Notes under the pieces: model-generated
Told to the model about the DNA's origin: nothing
Databases searched by the model: none
Seen by the model: the letters and a program-made list of their open reading frames with translations, nothing else
DNA from: Symbiodinium natans
Lineage: Eukaryota > Sar > Dinophyceae > Suessiales > Symbiodiniaceae
Direction: 5' to 3'
Assembly (NCBI GenBank): GCA_905221605.1
Contig: CAJNDS010000291.1
Span: forward strand, 604,589 to 668,588
Length of the DNA stretch: 64,000 nucleotides
Translations under genes and position numbers: made by a program
Part shown: piece after piece, positions 12,501-22,004 of the stretch
How positions within the stretch are numbered: the stretch's first letter is position 1
How the letters are laid out: each line of letters starts with the position of its first letter

Positions 12501-15500
12501 CCGCAGCAAAGCCGCACCTCCCTCTCCACCAGCTTGTGAAGCAGCTTCCTTGCTCATGCATGAACAGATCATGATGTCATGCATGATGCTGAACCGACAT
12601 CGACACACATTCTGTCGACACGGAAACGCGGAAACACCCAAATAGCAACAACTGTTCGGCACAAAAGATCTTTACGAGCCCAAGCTTCCGTGTGGGCAGG
12701 GCCACACAGCGGTCATAGATTGGAAGTGGCCGCCGGCATCGCTCGCAGCAGCCAATCCTCGTGTAGTTGCTACCAGGCATTCATCTCACCCCACGCCGTC
12801 TCAGCGGCCTGCCCGCATAAACAATTTTTTCACTTCTGGTCTTATGGTTGTTCTTAAAAGAAGGTTGTAGCCGCACGAGAAGGAACATGGGGTTGGGATG
12901 TGGGCTCCCTTGAAAAGGCCAACCACCTCCAGAACCCAAGGGAACGGGCGCAGATACCTGATTTGACGTGGAAGGTGGCCGTGCCACGTGCGAGGCGAGC
13001 TTACTGGGTCATCAAAGTGAGGGCCTGGACATCACCCCATCCGCATAGATGGGTGGCAAAGCAGCCAAATCCTAAACCTCAAACCCTCCATGAACCTGCT
13101 TCGGCGGCCTGTTTTGGCAGTAGCCCCCTTCCAGGGTGCTGGACACACAGAAGCACTGTACAGAGCGCAAGCCTGAGAGATTGCCCTCAGAGTCAGAGCA
13201 TGAGAAGCACCTCCAGCTTTAAGGCTCCTTTCCTTTTCATACATGAATTGAAACGGTCTCAAAACGGGTTCGGAATGTTTTGTGAGTCCTCCTGCGGGCT
13301 TCTGGAAAAAGTTCTAGAGCCGCTGGCAAAGCGTGTCCGACCCTCATTGAAAAGGATTCCGAAAACACTTGATGAGATTGGGAATGCAGGGTAAGGCCCC
13401 AAACCCGAGGCACATTCCGAGAACACTTGATGAGAGTGGGAATGTAGGGTAAGACCCCCAAACCCAAGGAACAATGTTGGGTGGACCTCTGCTCACGCCC
13501 TAACCTGCCCCAACCCAAACTCTAAACCATAAATTGAGGTTCCCCAGTAATGCCAAAGCCACAGAAGCCCGGCTCTGAACTTTCTTGGGTTCTCATACAT
13601 ACCTGCTGTTCTTTTTGGTTGCTTAAAAGGTCCGATCCTGCAAAATGCCACTTGCCGGGGTGCGAGGATTTCACGAGCACCCGTTTCCGCGCCGACCACG
13701 GCGAGATGGACTCCGCCTGGCACTGCCCAGACAACAGTAGGACTCCGCAGTTCAACCGGGAACTGCGCGTCGTGCAGACGTCCCTGCAGCCTCCATGCTG
13801 TCGATACACTGGTGCTGCTCGTCCCATGGCGGCCTAGCACAACCAGCGCGCTGTGCAAATGCCGGAGCGAGGCCACAAAGCACAGCTCGCCCGTGGCCAT
13901 CAGCAACTTTGCCAACCTCTGCATGCTCTGCCCTGGCCTCAGCAGCTGGTCTCCCAGAACCTCGGACATGATCTGCCCCTGTCGGACCCGCTGCGCAGCG
14001 CAGCAGTGTTGCTCCTGAGATCCAAGCGAAACTGAATTCGGGCTGCCTTGAAGTGGTTTCGGCCCCGTGGGCCGGAAGACCGGCTCGCTTTGCTGTAACA
14101 ACGACAACATACGGGACCAACGATGTTACGAGACCAGGTGCATCTGAGGGGCAATGGAGATTATGACAGGGAATTCGGACGCAACGAACCTTGGCCAACA
14201 TCAAAGGAACTGAGCAGATGTTTTGGGAAAGCTAGCAAAGCCAGTCAGTCAAGTGTTCCATTGACCAACGACTAACGACCCTTCACTGAACGTTAGCTGC
14301 AAGACAAAATGCTGGACATGTTTGCTGCCTAGGAACGCATGATCTGCGATTGCCTGGTTAACGAGAAAGCAAAGAAGCTGTCAAGACCAAACATTCGATT
14401 GTGACTGAATAAGCAAGCGTGCTCCTCACAAGCTGCAATTGACGACTATCACTGAACTCATCAACTCTCTGCCTTGAATCAATGCTGGCTGACTGAACTG
14501 AAGCGCAATGTACAGAAGTGTGTGTCGTCGCAAGCCAAGCGGGCCTGAATGACATCCTGGAAAAGCACCTGCATTCAAGATTTGAAAACCATAGTGCAGG
14601 CCCGCCGAGGTCAATGTATAGCAAAGCACTGAGAAGTTAAAGCAACCATCAAGACAGCCGTCTAAAAAATGTGTAGGTGTCTTGTGCGTCTTTGCTGTTT
14701 CCACCCAAGGCACTTCAGTGGTCACGGTGTAGCCGTGCTTCACCACCGGCTCGCCATTGCTGCCATCCCAAACGTCCACCTCGCCAAGCCACCCAAACAA
14801 TCTCTGATGAGACCCTAAACCCCAAACCCTAAACCCTATACCCTATACCCTATACCCTAAACCCTAAACCCTAAACCCTACCGGTCCAGGCTTTTTGGAT
14901 TGTTGCCTCCACAGAGCGGCATCCGGCACGGAGCACCTCCACATAGCGGAGCACGGAGGACCGGCTGCTGAGCTGGTTGCCCTCCAAGCAACAAACACGT
15001 TTTTGGGAAGGGCCCTGCCCTGCCGACCAGGAACACTTTCGGGGATCGGGTGAGGCTCTTCAGCTTTGAGGCCAATGAGTCTGTGGATTCTGTGTACCTG
15101 GTTGGTACAAAATACACACATGCTGCTTGTGAAGCAAGAAGTGCCGCAGCTGCCTCCAAGTAGGTGTTGTGCGATGTATCCACAAAGTATGCGCACAAGG
15201 GCTGGGTCATGTCCTGGCGAAGTTGAAAAAAGGCTTCGTTCCCGTTGCATGACCAAGCAGCTCACTGCTGTTGACCCACGGGCCGTGCAAAGCGTCTTTT
15301 GAAAGGTCCTGAAACAAGGACCGCTTCGCTGGGTCTACCAGCGCGTTCCCTGAGTTTTGAATCCAGCTGCGTGTTTCGCAAAGGCTCTAGAGCTAGAGTG
15401 TGGACTCCAGCCCACACCTGACTTGCTGCCCTGCCTGGCGAGCAAAGCATCTGCACCAGCCTGAGACAATGGGCCATGTTCTCCAGCACAAACTGAAGCC

Positions 15501-15867
15501 CTGCCGCCAAGATCATCACACACGCACACACACACACACACACACTGATAGTGTGTCCAGTGGCGCTTCTGCAGAGAGGCTGTGCTGCCTGGTGAGTGGT
15601 GCAGGGAGACCTCATACAACACAGAAGCCCAACAAAGGTTACTTGCCGTGATGCCTTGATGCGACCAAGAAGCGCGCGAGCAGTCTCTCAACTTGTTGCT
15701 TCGAGGGGGGTGGCCAGACCTAACTCAAGCAAAGACAAAGGAATAACGTGGAATAACAAATGGCAATAATGAACACGCAAAGGAGGCAGTTGAGTTCTTT
15801 AAGTGAGTCTCGGCCAGGGGACGCCCTGGATGCCCGCAAAGAAGCCCGCCAAGTCATCTGCAGTGAC
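9521..15867 (-). CDS. Phosphoinositide-specific phospholipase C (EF-X-Y-C2)
   Basis: Hydrolyses PIP2 to IP3 and diacylglycerol at membranes, calcium-dependent. Exons, 5' to 3': 15823-15867 (TADDLAGFFAGIQG), 15666-15719 (PSKQQVERLLARFL), 15154-15213 (MTQPL...TSHNTYLE), 14907-14981 (GNQLSSRSSV...GCRSVE), 14714-14779 (VDVWDGSNGEPVVKHGYT), 14545-14568 (VLFQDVIQ), 14337-14353 (AIADHA), 14153-14189 (FVASEFPVIISI), 13913-14014 (EQHCC...EVLGDQLL), 13656-13716 (SPWSARKRVLVKSS), 11699-11812 (HLSRVYPEGTRIGSG), 11523-11601 (PMWLCGVQMVAMNYQTSDTG), about 10851-10899 (LFRNYNGGCGYVLH), 10589-10627 (LHLCICCGHRLP), about 10340-10372 (PMVSVSLE), 10176-10232 (TRAVKQDGYHPVFDHE), 9994-10050 (LHILTFEVFD), 9842-9870 and 9521-9638 (GFRWLALHSPQGH...KVQFLP, stop). 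Both catalytic histidines (SHNTY, KHGYT), the EVDVWD acids and SIEQH are present. The linker between X and Y boxes and the start are not resolved. Confidence 0.93.
12350..12470. repeat. Polypyrimidine TTC/TCTTCT microsatellite
   Basis: Imperfect (TCT)n and (TTCT)n interrupted by TTATGATTATT. It lies in the large PLC intron between the X and Y boxes; the Ser/Leu and Arg/Lys open frames here are repeat artefacts. Confidence 0.85.
13356..13471. repeat. 58-bp tandem duplication in a PLC intron
   Basis: Two diverged copies, 13356-13413 and 13414-13471, each beginning attccgaraacacttgatga and running through a ggtaagrcccc segment. It lies just 3' of the X-box exons in the transcribed direction. 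Confidence 0.8.
14812..14880. repeat. CCCTAAA telomere-like block between PLC exons
   Basis: About nine units of CCCTAAA/CCCTATA on the plus strand (TTTAGGG in the transcript). It fills most of the intron between exon 14907-14981 and exon 14714-14779. Confidence 0.9.
15517..15546. repeat. (CA)n microsatellite
   Basis: Run of cacacgcacacacacacac, in the PLC region upstream of the X box. Confidence 0.9.
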
Positions 15868-18175
15868 CTGGAAAGGAAGTCAGAAGATGTGATCGATACC
15901 ATCGCCCCGCTGATTGCTGGGCTGCCCTCATCCGACAACACACCAACAAAGCCCCAGCGCAGTAACAGGCCTCACTTCCCGTCATGCATGCCACGCATTC
16001 GTGCACCCCCACAGCTTGCATCTCCCCATGAACAAGGGCTGCCTGCACCTGCACCGGCACCTCCGAGCCCGGACCATGCACCATGAGCTCTGTGATCCTG
16101 ATGCAGCGTCTGGGATGGAGACGGACTTGGGTAAGGAGGTCCTTCGGATTTCCAGTGATGTTCAGGCTCATTATAGAGATTGAGCGGCAGACTAGGCACA
16201 CATCGTTGTTATGAACGTCAGGCACATAACTCTGACAACTCTGACGATTGGCCCCTGACGCTACACACCTCGAAGAGTGCCAGCAGAGACACAGCCGAGC
16301 CGTCTTGTTTGGAGTTTGCCAGGCACTTCCCCCCAACAAGGAATCGGGTCGGCTGGCATCGGTACTTCTTTTTGCAGTCAGGAGGCGTTCCGCCGCTGCG
16401 TGCAGCTGCCCGGCCAAGGTGGAGGTGGTCTCGCACACACCGGTGGACTGCCTTGACCTGGTTTGAAGAGACGGTCACAGTGGAGGGACACATATGCACA
16501 GCTAGCACAATATTCAACACTTGCTTGCACAAACTGCCACCAGAAGAAGGAGCTAGAAGACTCTAGGGTGCATCAAAAACTTGAAGCTCCAAAGGCAGCG
16601 CCTGCGGTTCAGACAGTCAAGCAGAAAAAGTCAAGCTTTAAGATTTTCAAGGCTTCAGCAATATGAAGCAGACACAAGCGCATGTCTTCTTAGGCCGCAG
16701 GCATATGCGCTATCCACCAGGGAGAGCATTTTTGTCCAGTCCTGCTGGCAGCTGGTAGCTGCCAGGCGCCAAGCCCAGCATCGCTCAAAAGTAGCCTTTT
16801 CAATAAGTAACATTGCCAAACCTTGAACCCTTCAAGCCCAAGAAAGACAACCCCCGAAGCACTCCGCACCTGGAGCCGCAGCACTTGGCCGCCTCCGATT
16901 TGGCGGCCGCCCCCAGAGCGACGTCCCTGCCGCTCCTGGGGCTTTGCGGGGGAAGGCGGCGAAGGGTTTGAGCATGGGCTCTAGATGTCTCTGAATGTGT
17001 TCAAGAAGGGGAGTCGCAGGACTGCCAGATCCTGAGTTCTGGCATCTCCAGTGGTAACTTAGTGGGCATGTGCGGCCTGTGCAGTATACTAACGAATAAT
17101 GGCAGCAGTACGGAGGCGCGGACAGGGGGGCCAGCGTGCGGGAGGGTCTTCTCGGCAACGTGCCAGCTTTGAAGCATACACGGGCTTCTAAAACGGGTTT
17201 CTTTACTACCCACCCAGACCTTCATGAAACTGGACATGGATGTTGGCCCCCCCCCCTCCGTACAAGCCAGTAACCATCGATTTATCAGACCGTTAAGGCC
17301 TCGGACCTGTTTTTCGATCCAATATAAGCAAGAAGCAAGCTCCTCCGGAACTAGCTGTCGTGACATACGATGCAACTGTGTAATTCACATGTGTGTATAT
17401 ATATATATACATACTAGGACTACAGACATGCATTGCACGCATACACACACGCACACTTGCATGCGCGTCTATATATATATATACATTTGTACATGCGCAA
17501 CTCCCTCAATTATGGTCTCTGACAGTCTCTCCTTTGGATGCTTCCCTGTGAGGATTGGGTGGGGGCGGTCAATTTGCCCTGGCTTGCTGAACGACCGGCA
17601 GGGGCGAGGGCCTTTTACAATGCTGCGCTTTTTGCTTCCTTCCTGCTTATCATTACTAGGTACTAGTACTGGCCATTAGCTATCTTCTGTAGCAGCTGCC
17701 GGCAATGAGAAAATGAGATACCAAAAGCGCACAGAAGCCAGTTGAGCAAGGCGCCTCTCGCAGGAACGCTGTTAGGACCTGGCAGATTGAGTCTTGCCAC
17801 AAGCACAGGCCACTCTCCTGCAAGTGCTACTCTGCTATTCCTGTCCGCCTGTCCATGCGGACACGTCATGATCCAAGGTGTATTGGCAAAGCAAGCAGAA
17901 GAGAAGGGCAAGGAAGTCGAAGCTCGTTTCCCTCCAGACTCTCCAGCCTGCTGTCCCTCCTTCTCATTGATGTTCATCTCATGCCATAACCTGCCAAGAT
18001 TTCGGAGGCCCATGCAGCAACAGGAACCAAAGAAGGTACTTCCTGATACTCAAACCCTAAACCCTAAACCCTGAACCCTGAACCCTGAACCCCAAAGTGA
18101 GAAGTGTGCGCGTTCGTTCGAGGCTGTTCGGTCTTGCCCTCCGCATCAATCGCTGCAGACCCGTGGCAGATTGAT

Positions 18176-18214
18176 CTTCTCGATGGACAGGGCTCCCGTT
18201 CCATCTGCATCAAC
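18176..18214 (-). CDS. EF-hand loop exon, possibly 5' part of the PLC gene
   Basis: Minus-strand reading VDADGTGALSIE after a TGAG|GTT acceptor. It fits an EF-hand calcium loop (DxDGxGxLxxxx), but position 12 falls on Lys or lies past the splice rather than on the usual Glu. PLC enzymes carry EF-hands before the X box, and this lies upstream of the X box on the same strand about 2.3 kb beyond the first assigned PLC exon, so it may belong to that gene. It could equally be a separate small gene. Confidence 0.45.
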
Positions 18215-18829
18215 CTCAGATGTTGAGGTCATCTGTATATGCTTTTGTAGTATATACATATATATATATATGCAAAATAATTGCATACCCACACCCAGAG
18301 ACAAGTACCTTAACATCAAAAAATATATCATTCCGGCGAGTAGCGAAGCCAAAAATCCATTTCAGACGGCGCTTCTGCCATCGACGCTCTGCCTGGATGT
18401 ACAGTGGTCAATGTTCGCTTCCCACAAACAGGGGCATGAGGCTTCTCGAAAAAGTGAAGAAAGAGTCAGACAGTCAGAGGGTCATCGTTCCGTTCCGATG
18501 CTGATGCCTCTGGTCCCAAAAGGTATGGCTCGAGCAGCCCGTGTCTTGCCTCCGGCCAGGGAGTTTATGTGGGGCGTGTCTAACCTACCTCGATTATGCG
18601 ATCTGAGCCTGGAAGACGAGCAGAAGCACTTGCGCTAAGCCGCATGCTCCGCACATATCACTAGTTGGAGGAGCAGTCATCACGTTGTCAGCCTGACGTG
18701 CGGTGCTGAGCACCCCTGCCAGCTCCTTCTCCTGCAGATCCGAGCCAGCACATGCCAACACGAATGACCGCTGCTCTGTGCTACGACCTCATCCAATCCG
18801 AACCCCCTCAAGTTTGTTCAAGGCCTCAA

Positions 18830-19140
18830 AGATATACTCCAAATCTCATCTAAGCCTTCTAAGCATCCTCCAAGAGAAGGTCCAGCGAGCCGAGCAGCGC
18901 GGCGCGCACCTTGATGCAGAGGGCCATTAGCCTTAAACCCCAACTTCTGAAGTACTCTTGCAAAAAGATGTGCACATCTCAAAGTCCCAAGGAAGTTCGT
19001 CCACGCCACTGCCGAGGCAGGTTTGGAAAGGAAGGCCCCGTCCGCCAGGCCAGGGCGGCCACTGGCGGAGCTCACCTTAACCAATCTCAACAGGTCTTGT
19101 ACTCGAACTGCACCTGTAGCAGCGAGACTATGCACTAGGT
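18830..19140 (-). CDS. Unrecognised helical exon(s)
   Basis: A 124-codon minus-strand open frame includes VNLVHSLAATGAVRVQDLL and FLGTLRCAHLFARVLQKLGF, alternating hydrophobic and charged residues like a helical repeat. No family was recognised and the exon ends were not placed. Confidence 0.3.
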
Positions 19141-19197
19141 TAACGGCTCGAAACGGCTCGAATGGCCCGCCGCCGGGCGGCCCACGAAACAAAGAAC

Positions 19198-19272
19198 TGA
19201 GTCAGGAGCCAGCGCTGCAGCCTGCGCTTCCCTGACATCTTCCACGTTAGCTTCCACGTAGCCAGCCGCCAC
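19198..19272 (-). CDS. Unrecognised 75-nt exon
   Basis: From a GCTAG|GTG acceptor to a GT donor the minus strand reads VAAGYVEANVEDVREAQ, then AAALAPDS: 25 codons, phase 0 at both ends, acidic and alanine-rich. No partner exon has been linked to it. Confidence 0.4.
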
Positions 19273-20373
19273 CTAGCAAAACACGAAAGAGCAGAGCCTC
19301 GTTTACTGAAGTACCCTGGAAGATGCATCGAACAGTTGTTCGTTTGCAGCTCATCCAGGAATGTGGAGCCATGTGCAAGTAGCCCTGCAGTGACGATAGA
19401 GGCGACGGGTCTTGCCTCCAGGGCAGTGACCCAGAGCTTCGCCTGTCAAGGCGAATCGGACTGGGACATACTCTGCAACTTATTTCTGGCGGCAGTCGTT
19501 GCCACCTGGAGGAGAGATTCACCCAACGGTTCCCCCAAGTCGACTCCGTGTGATGGAACCGTCTGGAACAGGGCAGCGCCGGCCCAGCCATACCCCATGC
19601 TATCCACCTATGGTGTGGTGCCCCCGACCTCTGCAGTTCAACCAATCGAAAAGCCCTCAACCCTTAAACCTCAAGCCATAACCCGCACCAAAATCGCAAG
19701 CCCTAAGCGTAAGCATAGACTTAATATTTCTAGGCCTCCAGTGTGCCTACACCGTGGGCCACGCCTGGCGTCTGCTGGGGGCAGTGAACCTGAGCGGCTC
19801 CTCGTCATCGGCCTGCAAAAAACATGGTGTGAAGACTTAGGAAAAGGTGGTTCTGGACTCTGCAAGGACAAGGCGTTGGTTCGAGAGCTCTTGGAGAAAA
19901 GACCCCCATTCCACAATCAAACAAGTAATCTCACTCACAGCCTTCGCCTCGAGTCTACGACCCTGACATATCCTGACATCACATCGGCTCTTACACCCAT
20001 GCTGCTCTGCCAGTGTACCTCCACCGTGAAGCGCCGTGACTCGGGCGGCTCAGCTTCAATCTTCCTTAGCAAAGGCTCTCCTCGTTTCAGGGCCGCAGCT
20101 CTGCCCATGGAGATTGTTGGGCTGGCATTCTATGCTTAAAAGCACCAGTGTAAACACCCGGGGCTCTTAGTATCCCAGGTGACCTCGTATGTCGGGCCGG
20201 GCTGCATGTGGGAGCGACACGCCATGCAGTACAAGTCGCGCGGCCTGAAATGCAATCCCTCAAACCACGCAAAACAAGGAACAAAAGCATCAACATGCAT
20301 GCATTTGAAATGCATGGAACAAAGTTTGTAAAACAGGTCACGCCCTGCAGATCCATTTGGAAATTCCTGGCGC

Positions 20374-20999
20374 CTGTAGCAGACGATGGTCAGGTACACG
20401 CGCCGGATTTTGTAGCAAGCCACCAGCGAAGTGGGCCGGCGGCCGCGCGCATAGGGACGCCGAGCCATCTCCTGGAAACTACTACCAGTAGAGCCCGGGC
20501 CTCAAGTGTGCCTGTGAAGGGTCCAGTAGCAACACCTCGTGACGACTCGAAAGTGACTTCGCCGAAGCACTTGTGCATGTGGAAGACTTGCGAGGTAGTG
20601 TTCTGGAGTCTTTCGAGCGGCCGTGACTCTGTCATGAGCTATGGTGTTGGAACACTTAAGTTGAGGGTTGAAGAGACTCTGCCGTACTGCCGCACTCCTG
20701 AAAGATCAGCGCGTGGCGATCCATGTCCAGGAAGGCTTCCACCTCTTCCGTTCGGCTCCGGAGCAGTCCACGCCGGGCCACCAGGAGTTGCCCACCACGC
20801 CTGAAACACAAAAATGTCTCAAGGGCAGAAGGAGAACAAGCGGACAGGAGAACAAGCGCGGATGCGAGAAGCCATGTTCCTTTTCGATTTTAACATATCC
20901 ATGTCTTCAATGTTTCACTTTCAGCGTGCTGGCGCGCCTCACAGCAAAGTCCACAGCCTCGTCCAGCGTCACATCAGCAGTTGGGTCGGCGCTGAACTC
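20374..20999 (-). CDS. Unrecognised protein, three linked exons
   Basis: Exons 20938-20999 (SADPTADVTLDEAVDFAV), 20698-20800 (RGGQLLVARRGLLRSRTEEV, then EAFLDMDRHALIFQ) and 20374-20471 (EMARRPYARGRRPTSLVACY, then KIRRVYLTIVCY) join with phase preserved (AG|G, then 0). The intron before exon 2 ends in a good polypyrimidine tract (ttttgtgtttCAG). Donors are GC, GA and GC. The sequence DEAVDFAVRRGGQLLVARRG looks like a soluble enzyme or adaptor helix, but I cannot name a family. It follows the PIP kinase by about 1 kb on the same strand and could be its C-terminal extension or a separate gene. Confidence 0.5.
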
Positions 21000-21458
21000 C
21001 TGGGGACATTGTCATTTATTGACATTACTCTGAAAAATGAGGGGAACTGTGGCAGGGGGCAGGATACAATCTTAACTTGTGTTGGGATAAGGCACGGCAT
21101 CCGTCTCCAGGCGTGGCCGCTCAAGGCTGAGGAACGTGGGACAATGTACTGTGCCTCAGGCTGAATCGCGCGAAGAGGCCGGGGTTCGGTGGAACAATGT
21201 GGCACATAACACATGGCTGCATGGCTGGCCGTCATGGATTTTGTCTACTTGAAGATTGCGGTTCATGCTTTGTATGATGGCAGGCAGGCAGGAAATAAAT
21301 GGCCTTTCGCCTTGAGGTTTGCGAATTACAGAACGTGGAAGTACGCAACGAGCTTGAAACCGGCACTCTGTAAGGCAGCGAAGCGGTGGAGTGAAGTAGC
21401 AACGTCAAACTGTTTGTCTTCTGCTTCTGGCTTCGCTGATCTTATTTCATGGGAGAGG

Positions 21459-21478
21459 GGGGGGGGGGGGGGGCTTGG
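21459..21478. repeat. Poly-G run
   Basis: About 20 bp of near-pure G (gagaggggggggggggggggggg), interrupted once, between two gene models. Confidence 0.9.
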
Positions 21479-22004
21479 AGGGTAAAGTTTGAGGAATGAG
21501 GCGCTTGCACTAGTAGGCGGATGGTCTTGCTCCACATGCTTGTCAAAGCAGCCGTTCTCGATGCCCAAGCGCAGGCGTCGGACGAAGCGCGTAACACGAT
21601 CCTGGCCAGGTCCCCCCCCCCATCCTTCCGTCTTGTCAGCGAGTGAAGGGCTGCACTTCAATGCTCCTCGGGCTCCCGGAATGTCTGCACTTTCCTTGGC
21701 TGGGGAGCATGGGGCAACACAGCGCGGGTTTGAAGGGTTTTTGTTCAGGGCTTTTCAGGGTTTCAATGAAACATCACGCTGCCAGCCCTCAAGCCCAAAG
21801 CCCGAAGCTGGACCTCAGTGGCACCAGCAACCCATTCCGGCCGAGACTCGCGCAAAACGACCTGGGCTCGCCACAGCAAGCTTGCAGCATTTGTGGCGGC
21901 TGGTAGTTTGAACTTGAACTGGGCACTTATTCGTAAAGATCTGAGCGTGTCTGAGCATGGCAACGAGTCACAGACCGACAAACCCGGATGAGCGTCCCTC
22001 CAGC

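Noticed and set aside
19336-20139. 267-codon plus-strand ORF
   Set aside because: It runs through telomere-like CCCTTAAACC words and opposite a phased minus-strand exon region; its sequence has no domain pattern.
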